From NCBI RefSeq assembly GCF_042242105.1, contig NC_092019.1:15578328-15642327 (forward strand): a stretch of 64,000 nt of DNA, in the 5' to 3' direction. Each line of letters starts with the position of its first letter. Position 1 is the stretch's first letter. The DNA is from Pempheris klunzingeri (taxonomy: Eukaryota > Chordata > Actinopteri > Acropomatiformes > Pempheridae). Under the pieces are notes generated by a model. It searched no databases, was not told where the DNA came from, and saw only the letters and a list, made by a program, of their open reading frames with translations. Shown here in pieces: positions 11,455 through 20,542 of this stretch. Position numbers and translations under genes: made by a program.

Positions 11455-13817
11455 ATTAGCCTCAGTGGGACAGACAGGCACTGCCAGAGGAGACAGCTCT
11501 GTCCGCATCACGCGGTTATTTATGTAGAAACTGGCTAAAAACAGCTTGTGCACGCCGGTTCATTCATTATCCAGTGAATGTAACGTCGACCAAGTGTTGG
11601 TGAAGGTAATGTTTTCATCATGAATCTCAGTGTGTGTGAGATTAAAGCGAGATCTGGCCAGAGGGTTTGGTGTTTGAGCCGACAGGAGTTTGTGTTGAGT
11701 TAAAGCATCTCCTGCCTCTAAACAAAAAAAGGCACCTGCATCAAACACCAAGAAGTCTGGCTTCATGCTCATTATCTTTCATGGATTTTTGCAGCCAAAG
11801 ATTATACCTGTGCATGAAGGGATTCGGTCCCTCTAATTTATACTGTCTGGGATCTGTTTAGCTGTTTCTCAATGTGGAGATTCACAGGTTTCCCAGCAGC
11901 CTGTTTTTTACTTGGATTGGAGAAATCTAATGTAATAGTGATGTAGGTACTGCATGCACACGATGCATTAAAGTAAGTACACTGGAGTCCTGATCCAAGA
12001 TGGATGTCATTTTTAAAATTATTATTACAGGTGAGATTACGCAACTTATGTACAGTGTAGTGTCCCTGTAGTGTCAGTCAAATGTTTTAATTACCCTGTA
12101 CTATATTGTATATTTGGGTATTCCTCAAGCAATTTCAGTGTATATTCATTGTAAATAAACTGAAACAAAGAGGTAGGCATATATTTATATGTACAAGTGA
12201 GTAAATATACAGTATACAGATCTAATCGAAAATGGCCCTGGTCTTGATTGCTCTAATTAAGCACCTGTAGGAGCAAACATACTAATAATTCATCTTACAG
12301 ATGATGCATGAGCTGTCTTCTGAATATAATAGTTTACATCTTTGTTGGACACTTTAACACTCAGCAGTCATCGTGGGTGGGAAATCACAGTTCATGACAG
12401 TCAGTTTTACAAGCTTTTATTACTTTGTTGTGTAAAAGAACTAAAAAGGTTGATGTATGTTTACACTTTCAACACATTGCAGTCTGTCAGACATTTTTCC
12501 ATCAATGATCTTTCCAGCTTCTGGATGAAATTTTGAGTAAATGGTATCAGAGTGAGCTATCTGCAGTCCCGTCACTCTCACACATGGTGTTCATACAACC
12601 ATGTCAATTATATTTCTGTAAGCAGCATCTATCCCACTGACGTGCTGTTGATGTGCATAATCTCTACAACTCTTCTTACATAATTCTTAGTTAGTATTCC
12701 CCAGATTCTTATTATACGGAGTGTCATAGAGTCTCATCAGGAGGTTGTAACAGTGATACAGAGAGACTGGAAGAGTCACAGAAAGGAGAGGAGTGGACGT
12801 CCTTTGGCCACATCCCAATTTATTGAGACACTGAAAATGTTTTGTTGTGGTATACCTACCACTGTTGTTAGATTTTCTTTCAATAAATTGTTTAAGATGA
12901 ATAAAATTACCATTGCATGCTTCTACTTAAATGCCCTACTTTCATGATATAATATCACTGTAGCATTCACTTTTTACATTTTCCATATATTTCACCTGAA
13001 AGTCGAATATCCCTAAATTTTTGTGAGTAGTGTATATAGCATTTCATACCCGGCTATGTACTGCCCACTTGTGGTGTTCCAATAGAAAAAGCAACATGCA
13101 GAGACTTAAGGTGGCGTGAAACTGATTTTTAAACTTACACTATGCTGTAGTGCCAGTTAAATGTATATGTGGTCGCAGTCTTTTTGTTATAAAGTTGCAC
13201 ATGTGTCTACTGTTTTTATTACTATTATTGTTGTATTTTTGTATATATTGTCTGTTTAGTTCAATGTGCTTCTTTATTCCTTGATATTGTAAAAAGAATA
13301 ATTATTATCATTATTATTACTACTACTACTACTACTACGTATCTTACCTGCTGCTCTATTGTCTTCTTTGTCTTCATCCGTGCCAGTGTTCGGATGTTCT
13401 GTCTCAGCCTCATTTTCCTTACTTTCAGTTGCACTGAGAACACGAGCCAGGGCCCTTGACAAGGCTGGAGCAGGCTGGACAGCTTTGGGCTGGACATCAT
13501 TCTCTGTTTTACTCAGAGCTGGTGCTGCTAGACTTCTCTGGACCTGCAGGGCAAGAGGAAGAGAAAGAGAATTATAATCTGAGGTAGTTTGAAACAACGC
13601 TGCATGATGAACAAGAATCAAAGGTATGCTGAGGGATCATACTGTATGTATAATGTTGTGAACAATCTACCTTTTCCAGTGCATTGCCTAAACCAAGTTT
13701 AGGGGTAAGGGGCTTGGTTTCAGCCACGGGACATAATGTAGATGGTCCAGGAGGCACAAACCGAGGCTTCTTCAGTGCATTACCCGAGAGCTGGCTGGGA
13801 GCTCCTGAGCGTCGCAT
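1160..13817 (-). CDS. rad54b: RAD54B, Swi2/Snf2 DNA repair and recombination ATPase
   Basis: RAD54B is a nuclear double-strand-DNA translocase that works with RAD51/DMC1 in homologous recombination. Coding exons, in order: 13817-13671, 13543-13348, 7210-6968, 5652-5353, 5084-4922, 4815-4590, 3945-3859, 3757-3637, 3544-3405, 3310-3020, 2895-2732, 2650-2389, 1819-1753, 1654-1457, 1371-1160. They sum to 2817 nt (938 aa; human about 910) with every phase matching. The start [10 protein letters not shown] resembles human MRRSAAPSQL. Helicase motif I is DEMGLGKT (K near 367), motif II is DEGH (near 466-469), then [13 protein letters not shown], a KAGGVGLNL block and the RVWRDGQ motif VI. The residues GPYGGKP and the KIRxLDF-free spacing separate it from RAD54L, which lacks this wording. 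The second intron (13347-7211) holds fsbp on the same strand. All catalytic motifs are intact, so a working enzyme is expected. Exon edges rest on splice consensus and frame only. Confidence 0.96.
2351..2383. repeat. (TG)n microsatellite
   Basis: A pure TG run in a rad54b intron, ending six bases before the donor of the exon that starts at 2389. Read on the transcript strand, it is a CA-rich tract directly after a 5' splice site. Confidence 0.95.
5771..5792. repeat. Telomere-like inverted repeat
   Basis: TTAGGGTTA, a four-base spacer (GGAT), then TAACCCTAA: two perfect 9-base arms built from the vertebrate telomere unit, inside a rad54b intron. It may be a tiny palindrome of chance origin or a relic of break repair. 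Confidence 0.7.
6262..6722. mobile_element. Non-autonomous hAT-type MITE
   Basis: A 461-bp element in the rad54b intron between the exons ending at 5652 and starting at 6968. The left end CAGTGGTCCCTAAACTA and the reverse complement of the right end, CAGGGGTCCCCAAACTT, form imperfect terminal inverted repeats. The same 8-base sequence, CACTAAAC, flanks it at 6254-6261 and 6723-6730, as expected for a hAT target duplication. The CAGGGGTCCCCAAAC-type terminus and the 8-bp duplication are typical of Charlie-like hAT elements. No transposase frame is present, so it needs an outside transposase. Confidence 0.88.
8353..8358 (-). promoter_or_regulatory. Candidate poly(A) signal of fsbp
   Basis: Plus-strand TTTATT, which is AATAAA on the fsbp transcript strand, lies about 280 bases after the fsbp stop codon. 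The position is plausible for an independent 3' end inside the rad54b intron. The motif is short and common, so support is limited. Confidence 0.4.
8640..10364 (-). CDS. fsbp: FSBP, fibrinogen silencer-binding protein
   Basis: FSBP is a nuclear DNA-binding protein with a Myb/SANT-like domain, first described as a repressor acting on the fibrinogen gamma promoter. There are two coding exons, 10364-9988 and 9195-8640, joined with GT/AG and intact frame (933 nt, 310 aa; human about 299). The N-terminus [20 protein letters not shown] is close to identical to human FSBP. Residues about 8-95 form the Myb-like domain, ending in the [14 protein letters not shown] helix. The middle is acidic, Pro/Ser-rich and probably disordered. 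The tail, with [15 protein letters not shown], is a likely coiled coil. Two in-frame Met codons lie upstream (the nearer starts MVGGQKH), but the start at 10364 was chosen because family conservation begins there. The gene sits in a rad54b intron, on the same strand, as I recall for human, so it can be transcribed from its own promoter or within the rad54b primary transcript. Confidence 0.94.
10740..11270 (-). promoter_or_regulatory. CpG-rich candidate promoter of fsbp
   Basis: This stretch, 0.4-0.9 kb upstream of the fsbp start, has many CG dinucleotides compared with the AT-rich flanks. It contains an NRF1-like site (TGCGCATGCTCG, near 11076-11087, one base off the palindromic consensus) and GC-rich blocks such as CGGGTCGCGGGAGG. 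No TATA box is evident. It lies inside a rad54b intron, far from the rad54b first exon, so the simplest reading is a separate promoter for the nested gene. Confidence 0.55.
11411..11450. repeat. (GT)20 microsatellite
   Basis: Twenty uninterrupted GT units in the rad54b intron, just upstream of the CpG-rich region assigned to fsbp. Length variation between individuals is likely. Confidence 0.97.
12740..13040. mobile_element. Possible DNA-transposon remnant
   Basis: The stretch reads like the 3' end of a degraded element: a plus-strand open frame (12753-12947) with the phrase RSGRPLATS, of a kind found in transposase-derived repeats, then an AT-rich tail ending in TTTTTGTGAGTAGTGTATAT near 13020. 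I recognise the sequence style from fish genomes but cannot name the family or define both ends. Confidence 0.35.
13300..13338. repeat. (ATT)n/(ACT)n trinucleotide tract
   Basis: A compound ATT then ACT trinucleotide run that ends about ten bases before the rad54b exon starting at 13348, that is, just inside its downstream intron on the transcript strand. Confidence 0.9.
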
Positions 13818-14706
13818 TCTGCTGCTTCCAACCCACAATAATCTGTGTCCTAAAGATAGACAGCAATTAATATCAACACAATAATTAACACTGCCAACAA
13901 ATTAGCTCATATTCAGTATTATATGATGTCAACTGGGTCCAAGGATCTTTCGAGGAGCTCTGACTACACAAGAAAGAAAATATTTTTCCAGAATCTACAT
14001 TCAATAATCAATCAGTACAGTGAATGAATGTGTACAATAGATTGATAAGTTGTTCATCCACACAGAACTTAATGTCTTCTTTAGTAGCTCAGTGTTGGTG
14101 CCCTTATCCTAAACAGACAGAAGGTTTAGTTACCAACACTGCTGATGTATTGATTTAGACCAGCATAGACATGAGAGAATACAGAGTTTATAATGCTTAC
14201 ACTCTGTATGTGGTATTACTTCATGAGAAACTGATTAACTGCAGATTTGATGTACAATTAATCATTTTAACAACTTGTCAGGCCCATACCAAACACTGTC
14301 TTTCTTCATAAATACAACTAAAACACTATCCTCGCCCGTTTCCCGTCACTACGTTAGCTATATAAAGACACCACTTCATTGACACATGCAGTAAGTGGCT
14401 GTTATGACAGCATGCACCTCCAGTCAGGATGAATTAACAGAGAAATTAAAATCTGTACAACATAACGCTAACAAGGGAGCAGCACATCCAATTCAATCCC
14501 GGTCTCCTCACACATTAATCCTGTGGACAATCATCTAATCCAGGTCTTTCTAACCTTCTCAAACTATGAGCACATGAGCTCTGGCTACATTAACCTGTTA
14601 CATCACTGTAGCAGGTTACCAAGCTAGCTAACTAGCTAGCAGTTTAACACAGCTGCGCCTGTTTGATAACTAAGTTTGATAACGTGTGACAACGAGTCAT
14701 ACGTAC

Positions 14707-14880
14707 CCGGATGAACTAAAAGTTGGATGAAAACACGTACAATCACAAAATGTCACTCGGGTTCTGCCAAAATAATCGTCCTGTCTTGTTTTTCTCTGTG
14801 TAGTTTGCTGAGTCTTTATTCTGCTTCTTCTCTTTTCTCCCGCTGTTGGGTCTGAAGAACGTGATTGGCTGAAACCCGGC
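14707..14880 (-). promoter_or_regulatory. rad54b: Noncoding first exon and promoter of rad54b
   Basis: On the minus strand a strong donor (CCGG followed by GTACGT, boundary at 14707) matches the acceptor at 13849/13850 in front of the exon that carries the start codon. This implies a short noncoding first exon. An inverted CCAAT box (CCAAT on the minus strand, 14864-14868, within CAGCCAATCACG) lies just upstream and would place the transcription start near 14.80-14.84 kb. The exact start site cannot be read from sequence alone. Confidence 0.55.
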
Positions 14881-15024
14881 AGGGGGCGTGGTCAAACATA
14901 GTGGGGTGCGTTTGATTTAACCACCACGGTAGTTAACTGGTTACATCCCGCTTGTACCTCCGCATCCCTTTCATCCCCGTGTTTTAAACCGAGCGCTCAT
15001 ACCTTAAAATGAATGATCATAGTG

Positions 15025-15836
15025 AAAAGTAAGTAAGTACATTTACTCAAGTACTGTACTTAAGTATTGAGTATTTAGTCAGTTATGAGATTTTGGGCTA
15101 TTTCACTTTCATAACATGTCTTCTTTAAGACTACTGGAAAGAAAACTTCAAAAATTTTATTATAAAAAATATATAATTCAAAACCTTTAGCTCTAATATG
15201 TCAACAAAATGAAACAAGAACTTTGACCCCGGCTTTATCCAGTGTTCAGATTTCTGTTCCGCAAATGCATGCAATACATGCACATGGTTAATTTGATAAT
15301 GCCTCATTTGCATATTTCAACCTAAAATTTCAGTAAATGTGTATACCTAATAAAAAGGACACTTGTCTTAATGTAAGTTAAGTTAAGTGGGGGAAGTTTC
15401 ATGGTGATCTCTGTAAGTTTTTACTCTGTTCACATGTAGTGTCTCCCCTTGATTTATGCAAACTTTGAATATTGTATATCTCTACCACAACATTTATTTG
15501 ACACACGTAATACTGTATATACAGTACAGTATATATATAAACAGTACAAAACATGTAATACTCAACAGTTTGTAGAACAGTTTACATGAGCTACACGATG
15601 AGTAGGACCAACACTGAAAATAAATGTTTCCTATATGTTATTGTATCAGTGATCATAAACCAATTATATAATATTTAATGATTTAACAGTAGCAGATGCC
15701 ACTCTGGTGCACAATGTGTACATGAAAAATCTCACATTTCATATTTGAATACACAACTTTCATTTGTAATACAGTATTTTTACACAGTTGCTCATTTTTA
15801 CTTCAGTAAAGTGTCTGAACACTTCTTCCACCAGTG
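15025..15836. mobile_element. Fish interspersed repeat with matching ends
   Basis: The left end (AAGTACATTTACTCAAGTAC and following, near 15033-15075) and the right end (about 15775-15836, including ACTTCAGTAAAGTGTCTGAA and CACTTCTTCCACCAGTG) are both familiar from a very common teleost DNA repeat whose ends are rich in AAGTA/TACTT. The middle is AT-rich, unrecognised and may be a later insertion or an internal part. It fills the space between the rad54b promoter and the RING gene. The ends are approximate. Confidence 0.5.
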
Positions 15837-16605
15837 AGAACAACAGATACTGAAGTTAATAAAGTATAAAGGAGCTGGGATGAGTCCAGAGGTTTGGGTT
15901 GCTCTTTGATTTCTGTGGTCTGACAGCATGTGCCATCTGATGTCATGCAGCCTGTAATCCAATCAGGGAGAGAGAGAGTGTAATCCATGTTAATCCCACA
16001 TCCAGCGAGAGAGGGAGAGAAACCGAGGATAGGGTGGGTCATTAGGAGAGACAGAAACAGCTGAAGGACAGCAGTAATCTCTGAACCCAGCGTTATTGGT
16101 GAGGCAGGGAGGAAAACACACTTCAGCAGAATCTGTCTGTCTTTCGAGTGTGAGTGTCTCTTTTCCTGTAATTCTGTCTGTCTCTCTGATCTGATCTGAT
16201 CTCGTCTGACAGCTGCCTACCTGTGTCCTGAACCCTCGTTGTCAAGGATACCTCTCCATGGAGACGCACTCCCAAAGGTAGGGGAGGGCTTTAAGGGAGA
16301 GGAGACCCTCACCTTGATGGAGCAACAAGTCAAGAGAGGGAGGATGAAGAGGGAAAGACCATAGTGGTGGAGAGATAAGAGGCAAGATCACCTGCTGGGG
16401 AACACGTGGAGTGGAAGTCCACAGAAGGAAAGAAGAAGAAGAAAGAGTTGGATTCAGTGAAGTTTAATTTGTGAGGTAGGAACATTATTGTCAGAGTTGA
16501 TAATCAAAACAAACAAAAAAAGAAGAAGAAACACGTGAGACTGAACAAGAGTTTTCCTCCAGGTTTTGGTATAGTTTGTATAATCTATGTGTGTGTGGTT
16601 GCAGG
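15837..16605 (+). other. 5' region of the RING-finger gene
   Basis: No coding sequence was recognised. The coding exon of the downstream gene starts at an acceptor (TTGCAG, boundary 16604/16605), so at least one noncoding exon and the promoter should lie here. Purine-rich sequence at 16300-16450 and the (CTGAT)n-like run near 16185-16205 stand out, but I cannot place the exon or a start site. Confidence 0.4.
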
Positions 16606-19326
16606 ATGGGCTTTGATCTGGAGAGGTTTGTGGGATATGTGAATGAGGGGCTTCTGTGCTGTGTGTGTCGAGACGTGTTGGAGCGCCCCCTCCAGGCGCC
16701 CTGTGAACATGCCTACTGCAGCGCATGCATCAGCAGCTGGCTGGTCCATCACCACTCCTGTCCCGAGGACAGACTGCCACTGGACGTGGGCAGCCTCAAA
16801 CCACTGTACAGGTCTGTCCACACACTTTGTTCATTCTTAAGTTTCACTGTATTCACTTTCTAGCGCTCAGTGGGGTCACCTGTGCAGACTGCCCACCCTG
16901 ACTTCTCTGATGCTCTGATGTTTTTGTCTTTGATGACAGATACATGCGTAATGACCTGAACCGTCTGCAGATACGTTGTGTGAATGCAGGGCAGGGCTGT
17001 GAGGTGGTCTGCTCCCTGGAGAGCCTGCACACACATGAGGATGAGTGCGAGTTTGCCTTCATATCCTGCTCTAACACTGGTAGGAAACCTCACACTGAGC
17101 TCAGCTGATCATTTGTTTTGATTAGTTTATCAGTAGTGTTCATGCTTGTTAAATGGTTATCCATGTGGATGTGTGGGATCTAAAGGTAATGTGACACCTG
17201 TGTGTGTGGGAGCAACAGGTGGCTCTTTTGTTGTCATGGCTACCTCCCAAACTAGTGCACCTATGGGACTCGTTCAGGGCTGACAGACCTCACACAGAGT
17301 GCATTCAGGGTCGACTTCCCATCACTCTTTAATGAGCTCTTTAAAAGTGTGTATGTGTATGTATATACAAGCATGTGCTCTTGTGCTCACTGTGTGACTG
17401 TGACCTGTCGTTGGCAGGTGGAGAGTGCATATGTTACCGCTGCGGTAGGTTACAGTGTGTGCATGCAGTGTGGCTTTTTGCAGTGCTAACAGTACAATGG
17501 GAAGTTGCATGCAGTTTTACACTTGTCCTGTACTTCTAATATTTTAGATATTTTGTGAAATCAGTAATTCTACTTTCACAAAAAGTAGAAAGTAGATGTG
17601 ACCCTTAGAGAAAATCACAGAATAGCAAAACCATTATAGAAACAGGAACATATTCAATTTAGGTTTGCAATGAAGTTAGACCTTTCAACCTTGTAAGGGA
17701 GTCTGTGACAGCTTTCTTTTAAAGATGTAATCCTCAGGACTGTATTATCATCATCATAAGCAACCAGCACAAATAATTCAAGTAAAGTAACTTCAAGTCT
17801 ACTTGAGAAATAAGTTGGTACTATATTCATGTGTTGTGACTTGCAATTATTTTTTAATCAAAGTTTGGTCTGCAAACCAGATTACCGGATTACCAGATTA
17901 CAGTACGCGGTTGCTTCATGTGAGGCCCCTGTGCTCATGTCCTCTCAGGTTGTCCTGTGCAGGTGGAGAGGAGAGGTTTGGAGGCTCACCTCTCAGAGTG
18001 CAACTTCCGCAGCAGGGAGTGTCCCAACGGCTGCGGCCACACGCTTCTCCCCATTGACCAATCCCAGCATAACTGTGTAGCAGAGCTGCGCACCGAGGTG
18101 GAGATGCTCAGGTATATATGTGTAGTTATGAAAATGTCTTCACTTTCTACTCCTGAAAACAGAGGACATTGCTGCTGTATCTCTTCATTGATCAGTCTCA
18201 TTAAATATCTTCGGCAGGGCAGAGATGCTGTGTAAAGTGGAGGAGGTGAGACGGGAGATGGAGTCCCGGTTGGACTCTCAGAGGAGACACATGGTGCAGA
18301 AAGAGTCGCAGCTGAAGAACGATGTGGAGGAGCTCAAGGTGATCTGACCTTCTTCTCATGTGTATAACTCCTCAGTTTTTTAAGGTTACAACAACCAGGC
18401 TGCGCTCAGGTACCTGTGCATCACTAGAGAGCCCATTTAGTCTGAGTTTTAACTCATACATTCACAAACTTTTACAAAGCTGCACATCTCAGAGATGTTT
18501 GCTTTTTCTCATTTACATCTAAAGGTGCAAAACAGTTTGTGTCAGACGTTGAATTAAAAAAATACTTCTGTTTTAAAGACCTTGAAAAGAAATACATCTC
18601 AAGGTTAATTTAGTAGCTGTTCTGGAGCTTTCCATCATATCACATGATCTTCATGTGCAGTCTTCTTTTTAAGTGTTAATTTCTGAGCACTTTCAGATGA
18701 TTTTATTTTTTAGATTCAATATAAAAAGAAATATCTAATGAATACTTTCAATGGCTTTAACAATTGAAATCTTTAAAGTGACCATTCCTCAAAATGACTA
18801 GTTTGTCTCTCCTAATTCTTCAGTAGATATTTCTCCCGTGGAACAGCTACTTTTAGGAGCTAAATGCTTTCTCCACCTCTGCCAGTAACACTGTCAGTAA
18901 TCTTGTGTCCTCTCCGTGCAGGGTCAGTTGTCCCGTGTGATGTGTGACATGCGAGCCCTGTTAGGAGCAGAGCGTCTTAGAAGACAGGAGCTGGCCGAAG
19001 CAGAGCTAGAAAAGAGGGAACTGTTGGAGCTCCTCAGAGACCTGCAGCCAACCAGGAGTCAGCATCCTGCCGAACAGGCAGCCAGAGACCAGCATCAGGG
19101 GGACCAGCAGACACCTGGATGGGAGCTGCACAGTGAGGCCACAAGACATCAGCAGAGGGAGGCATCTTTACATGCCTCCAGTGTATCACTGTACTCAGCT
19201 CAGGCCATTAACACGTCCGGTCCACCTCCGTCTCCTCAGCTGGGAGAGGGGGTGCGCAAGGGTGGGACCAGGAGTCTGACTCTAGACTGCATCAAGAGGA
19301 AGAGCCGGGAGGTGACGGTCATCTGA
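16606..19326 (+). CDS. RING/TRAF-type zinc-finger E3 ligase, NRDP1/RNF151-like
   Basis: Likely a ubiquitin E3 ligase. Exons 16606-16811, 16940-17079, 17949-18111, 18218-18338 and 18922-19326 join in frame (1035 nt, 344 aa). The RING spans C18-x2-C21, C33, H35, C38, C41, C52 and D55, so the last ligand is Asp (CPED), as in NRDP1 (CPVD). Two or more TRAF-type zinc fingers follow (about 70-155; GCEVVC, HEDEC, GCPVQV, HLSEC, CPNGCG). Residues about 160-245 form a charged coiled coil (EEVRREMESR, ERLRRQELAEAELEKREL). The last 90 residues are low-complexity and Gln/Ser-rich. The USP8-binding domain that ends NRDP1 and the PDZ domains of PDZRN3/4 are both absent. The closest names are rnf41l or rnf151, but I cannot choose between them, so no symbol is given. 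Substrate unknown. Confidence 0.88.
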
Positions 19327-20542
19327 GCAGACTGGACTGATGGGAGATTAGCCAAGACCAGGCATCTTTATTTTTTTAATTTTGGCATTTTCCAACAGAA
19401 ATTGAGGAATCAAGATATTGTGAATGTACAGTAAGCTCTGTGGACTCTGTCATGACAAGTTTGATGAGAATTATTGATCAAATCAGTGTAGATTAACAGC
19501 TGAAATAAGTCTGCAGTGGAATGAACCAGTTGTGTTTGAAAGACGTGTTTTTGTGTAATTCTACAAACAAAAGTGACTTTTGATTGTAGGCTGTGAAAGT
19601 AAATAGACATTTATTCCTTTTGCACACTCACCCCTGATCATTTCAATTAAAACAGTCACTTCAAGTAATCATCTTGATCGCAGGACCAAATTATTTCTAA
19701 TTGTCTCATTAAAGATCCACCTGATGCAGTCTTTCTGCTTAGATGATGTCTGTTTACTGGTTTTTGAGTGTCCTGCAAGAACTTGGTTACACCAGAAAGT
19801 TTAAATTTTTGAAGTCTAAGCTAACCTTAAGTGATTCACGACTAACAAGATGAGTCCAAGGTATTAAAAAACAACTCATACAAACCGGCTTTTGGTAGGC
19901 AGCTGGTTTGGCTTCCATGTTATACCATGCAGTGCAAACCTCATGTGTTCTGACTGTAATCATCTCTACAGGACCGCAGGTATCTCTACCAAAATGTTGA
20001 CATTAGAATGGCGACCTAGATGATCTGGTGGTGCAGCTGGCCAAGCCATGTACCACATGAGGATTGTGTTCAATCTGTGTTGTGCATCATACGCCTCTGT
20101 CAAATACTTTCTTTGTCACCACTTTCCCTCATTAAATACAAGGAATAATTCTTAAACAATCTTTTAAAAATGTCCACTTTGGGTTGTAGTATAGTTTGGT
20201 CTGTTCACACCTTGAAGGATCTTCACTGTCATGTAATTTTGGTCCATTTGTGGTGTCAAGTGGAACATTTACTCAAGTTTCACTTTTTAAAAAACAGGAT
20301 ACAGGTAATAAGCGCTCTGAGCAGAATTTGTTTCCTGAATCTCAGACAGGTAATCGTGGTTCATTACTGTGACCTTTATTCTCTGAATACAGCTCATTAT
20401 AACAAAACATAAAACATCAACACAGATTCTGTACGTCGTTGTGACAACATCATCCCAAAACGTTTCCATGGAGACAGTAAATAGAATATCCTGATTGGTC
20501 CATATGTTGCCGTGAAAGGCTGCAGTCATTGCCCAGGTGAGT
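19327..20542. other. Convergent 3' UTRs of the RING gene and virma
   Basis: No coding exon. The RING gene runs in from the left; ATTAAA at about 19647 and 19709 are weak poly(A) candidates for it. virma runs in from the right; plus TTTATT at 20375-20380 gives AATAAA on its strand, about 165 bases after its stop. Between the two candidate ends roughly 0.6 kb remains in which I see nothing specific. Confidence 0.5.
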
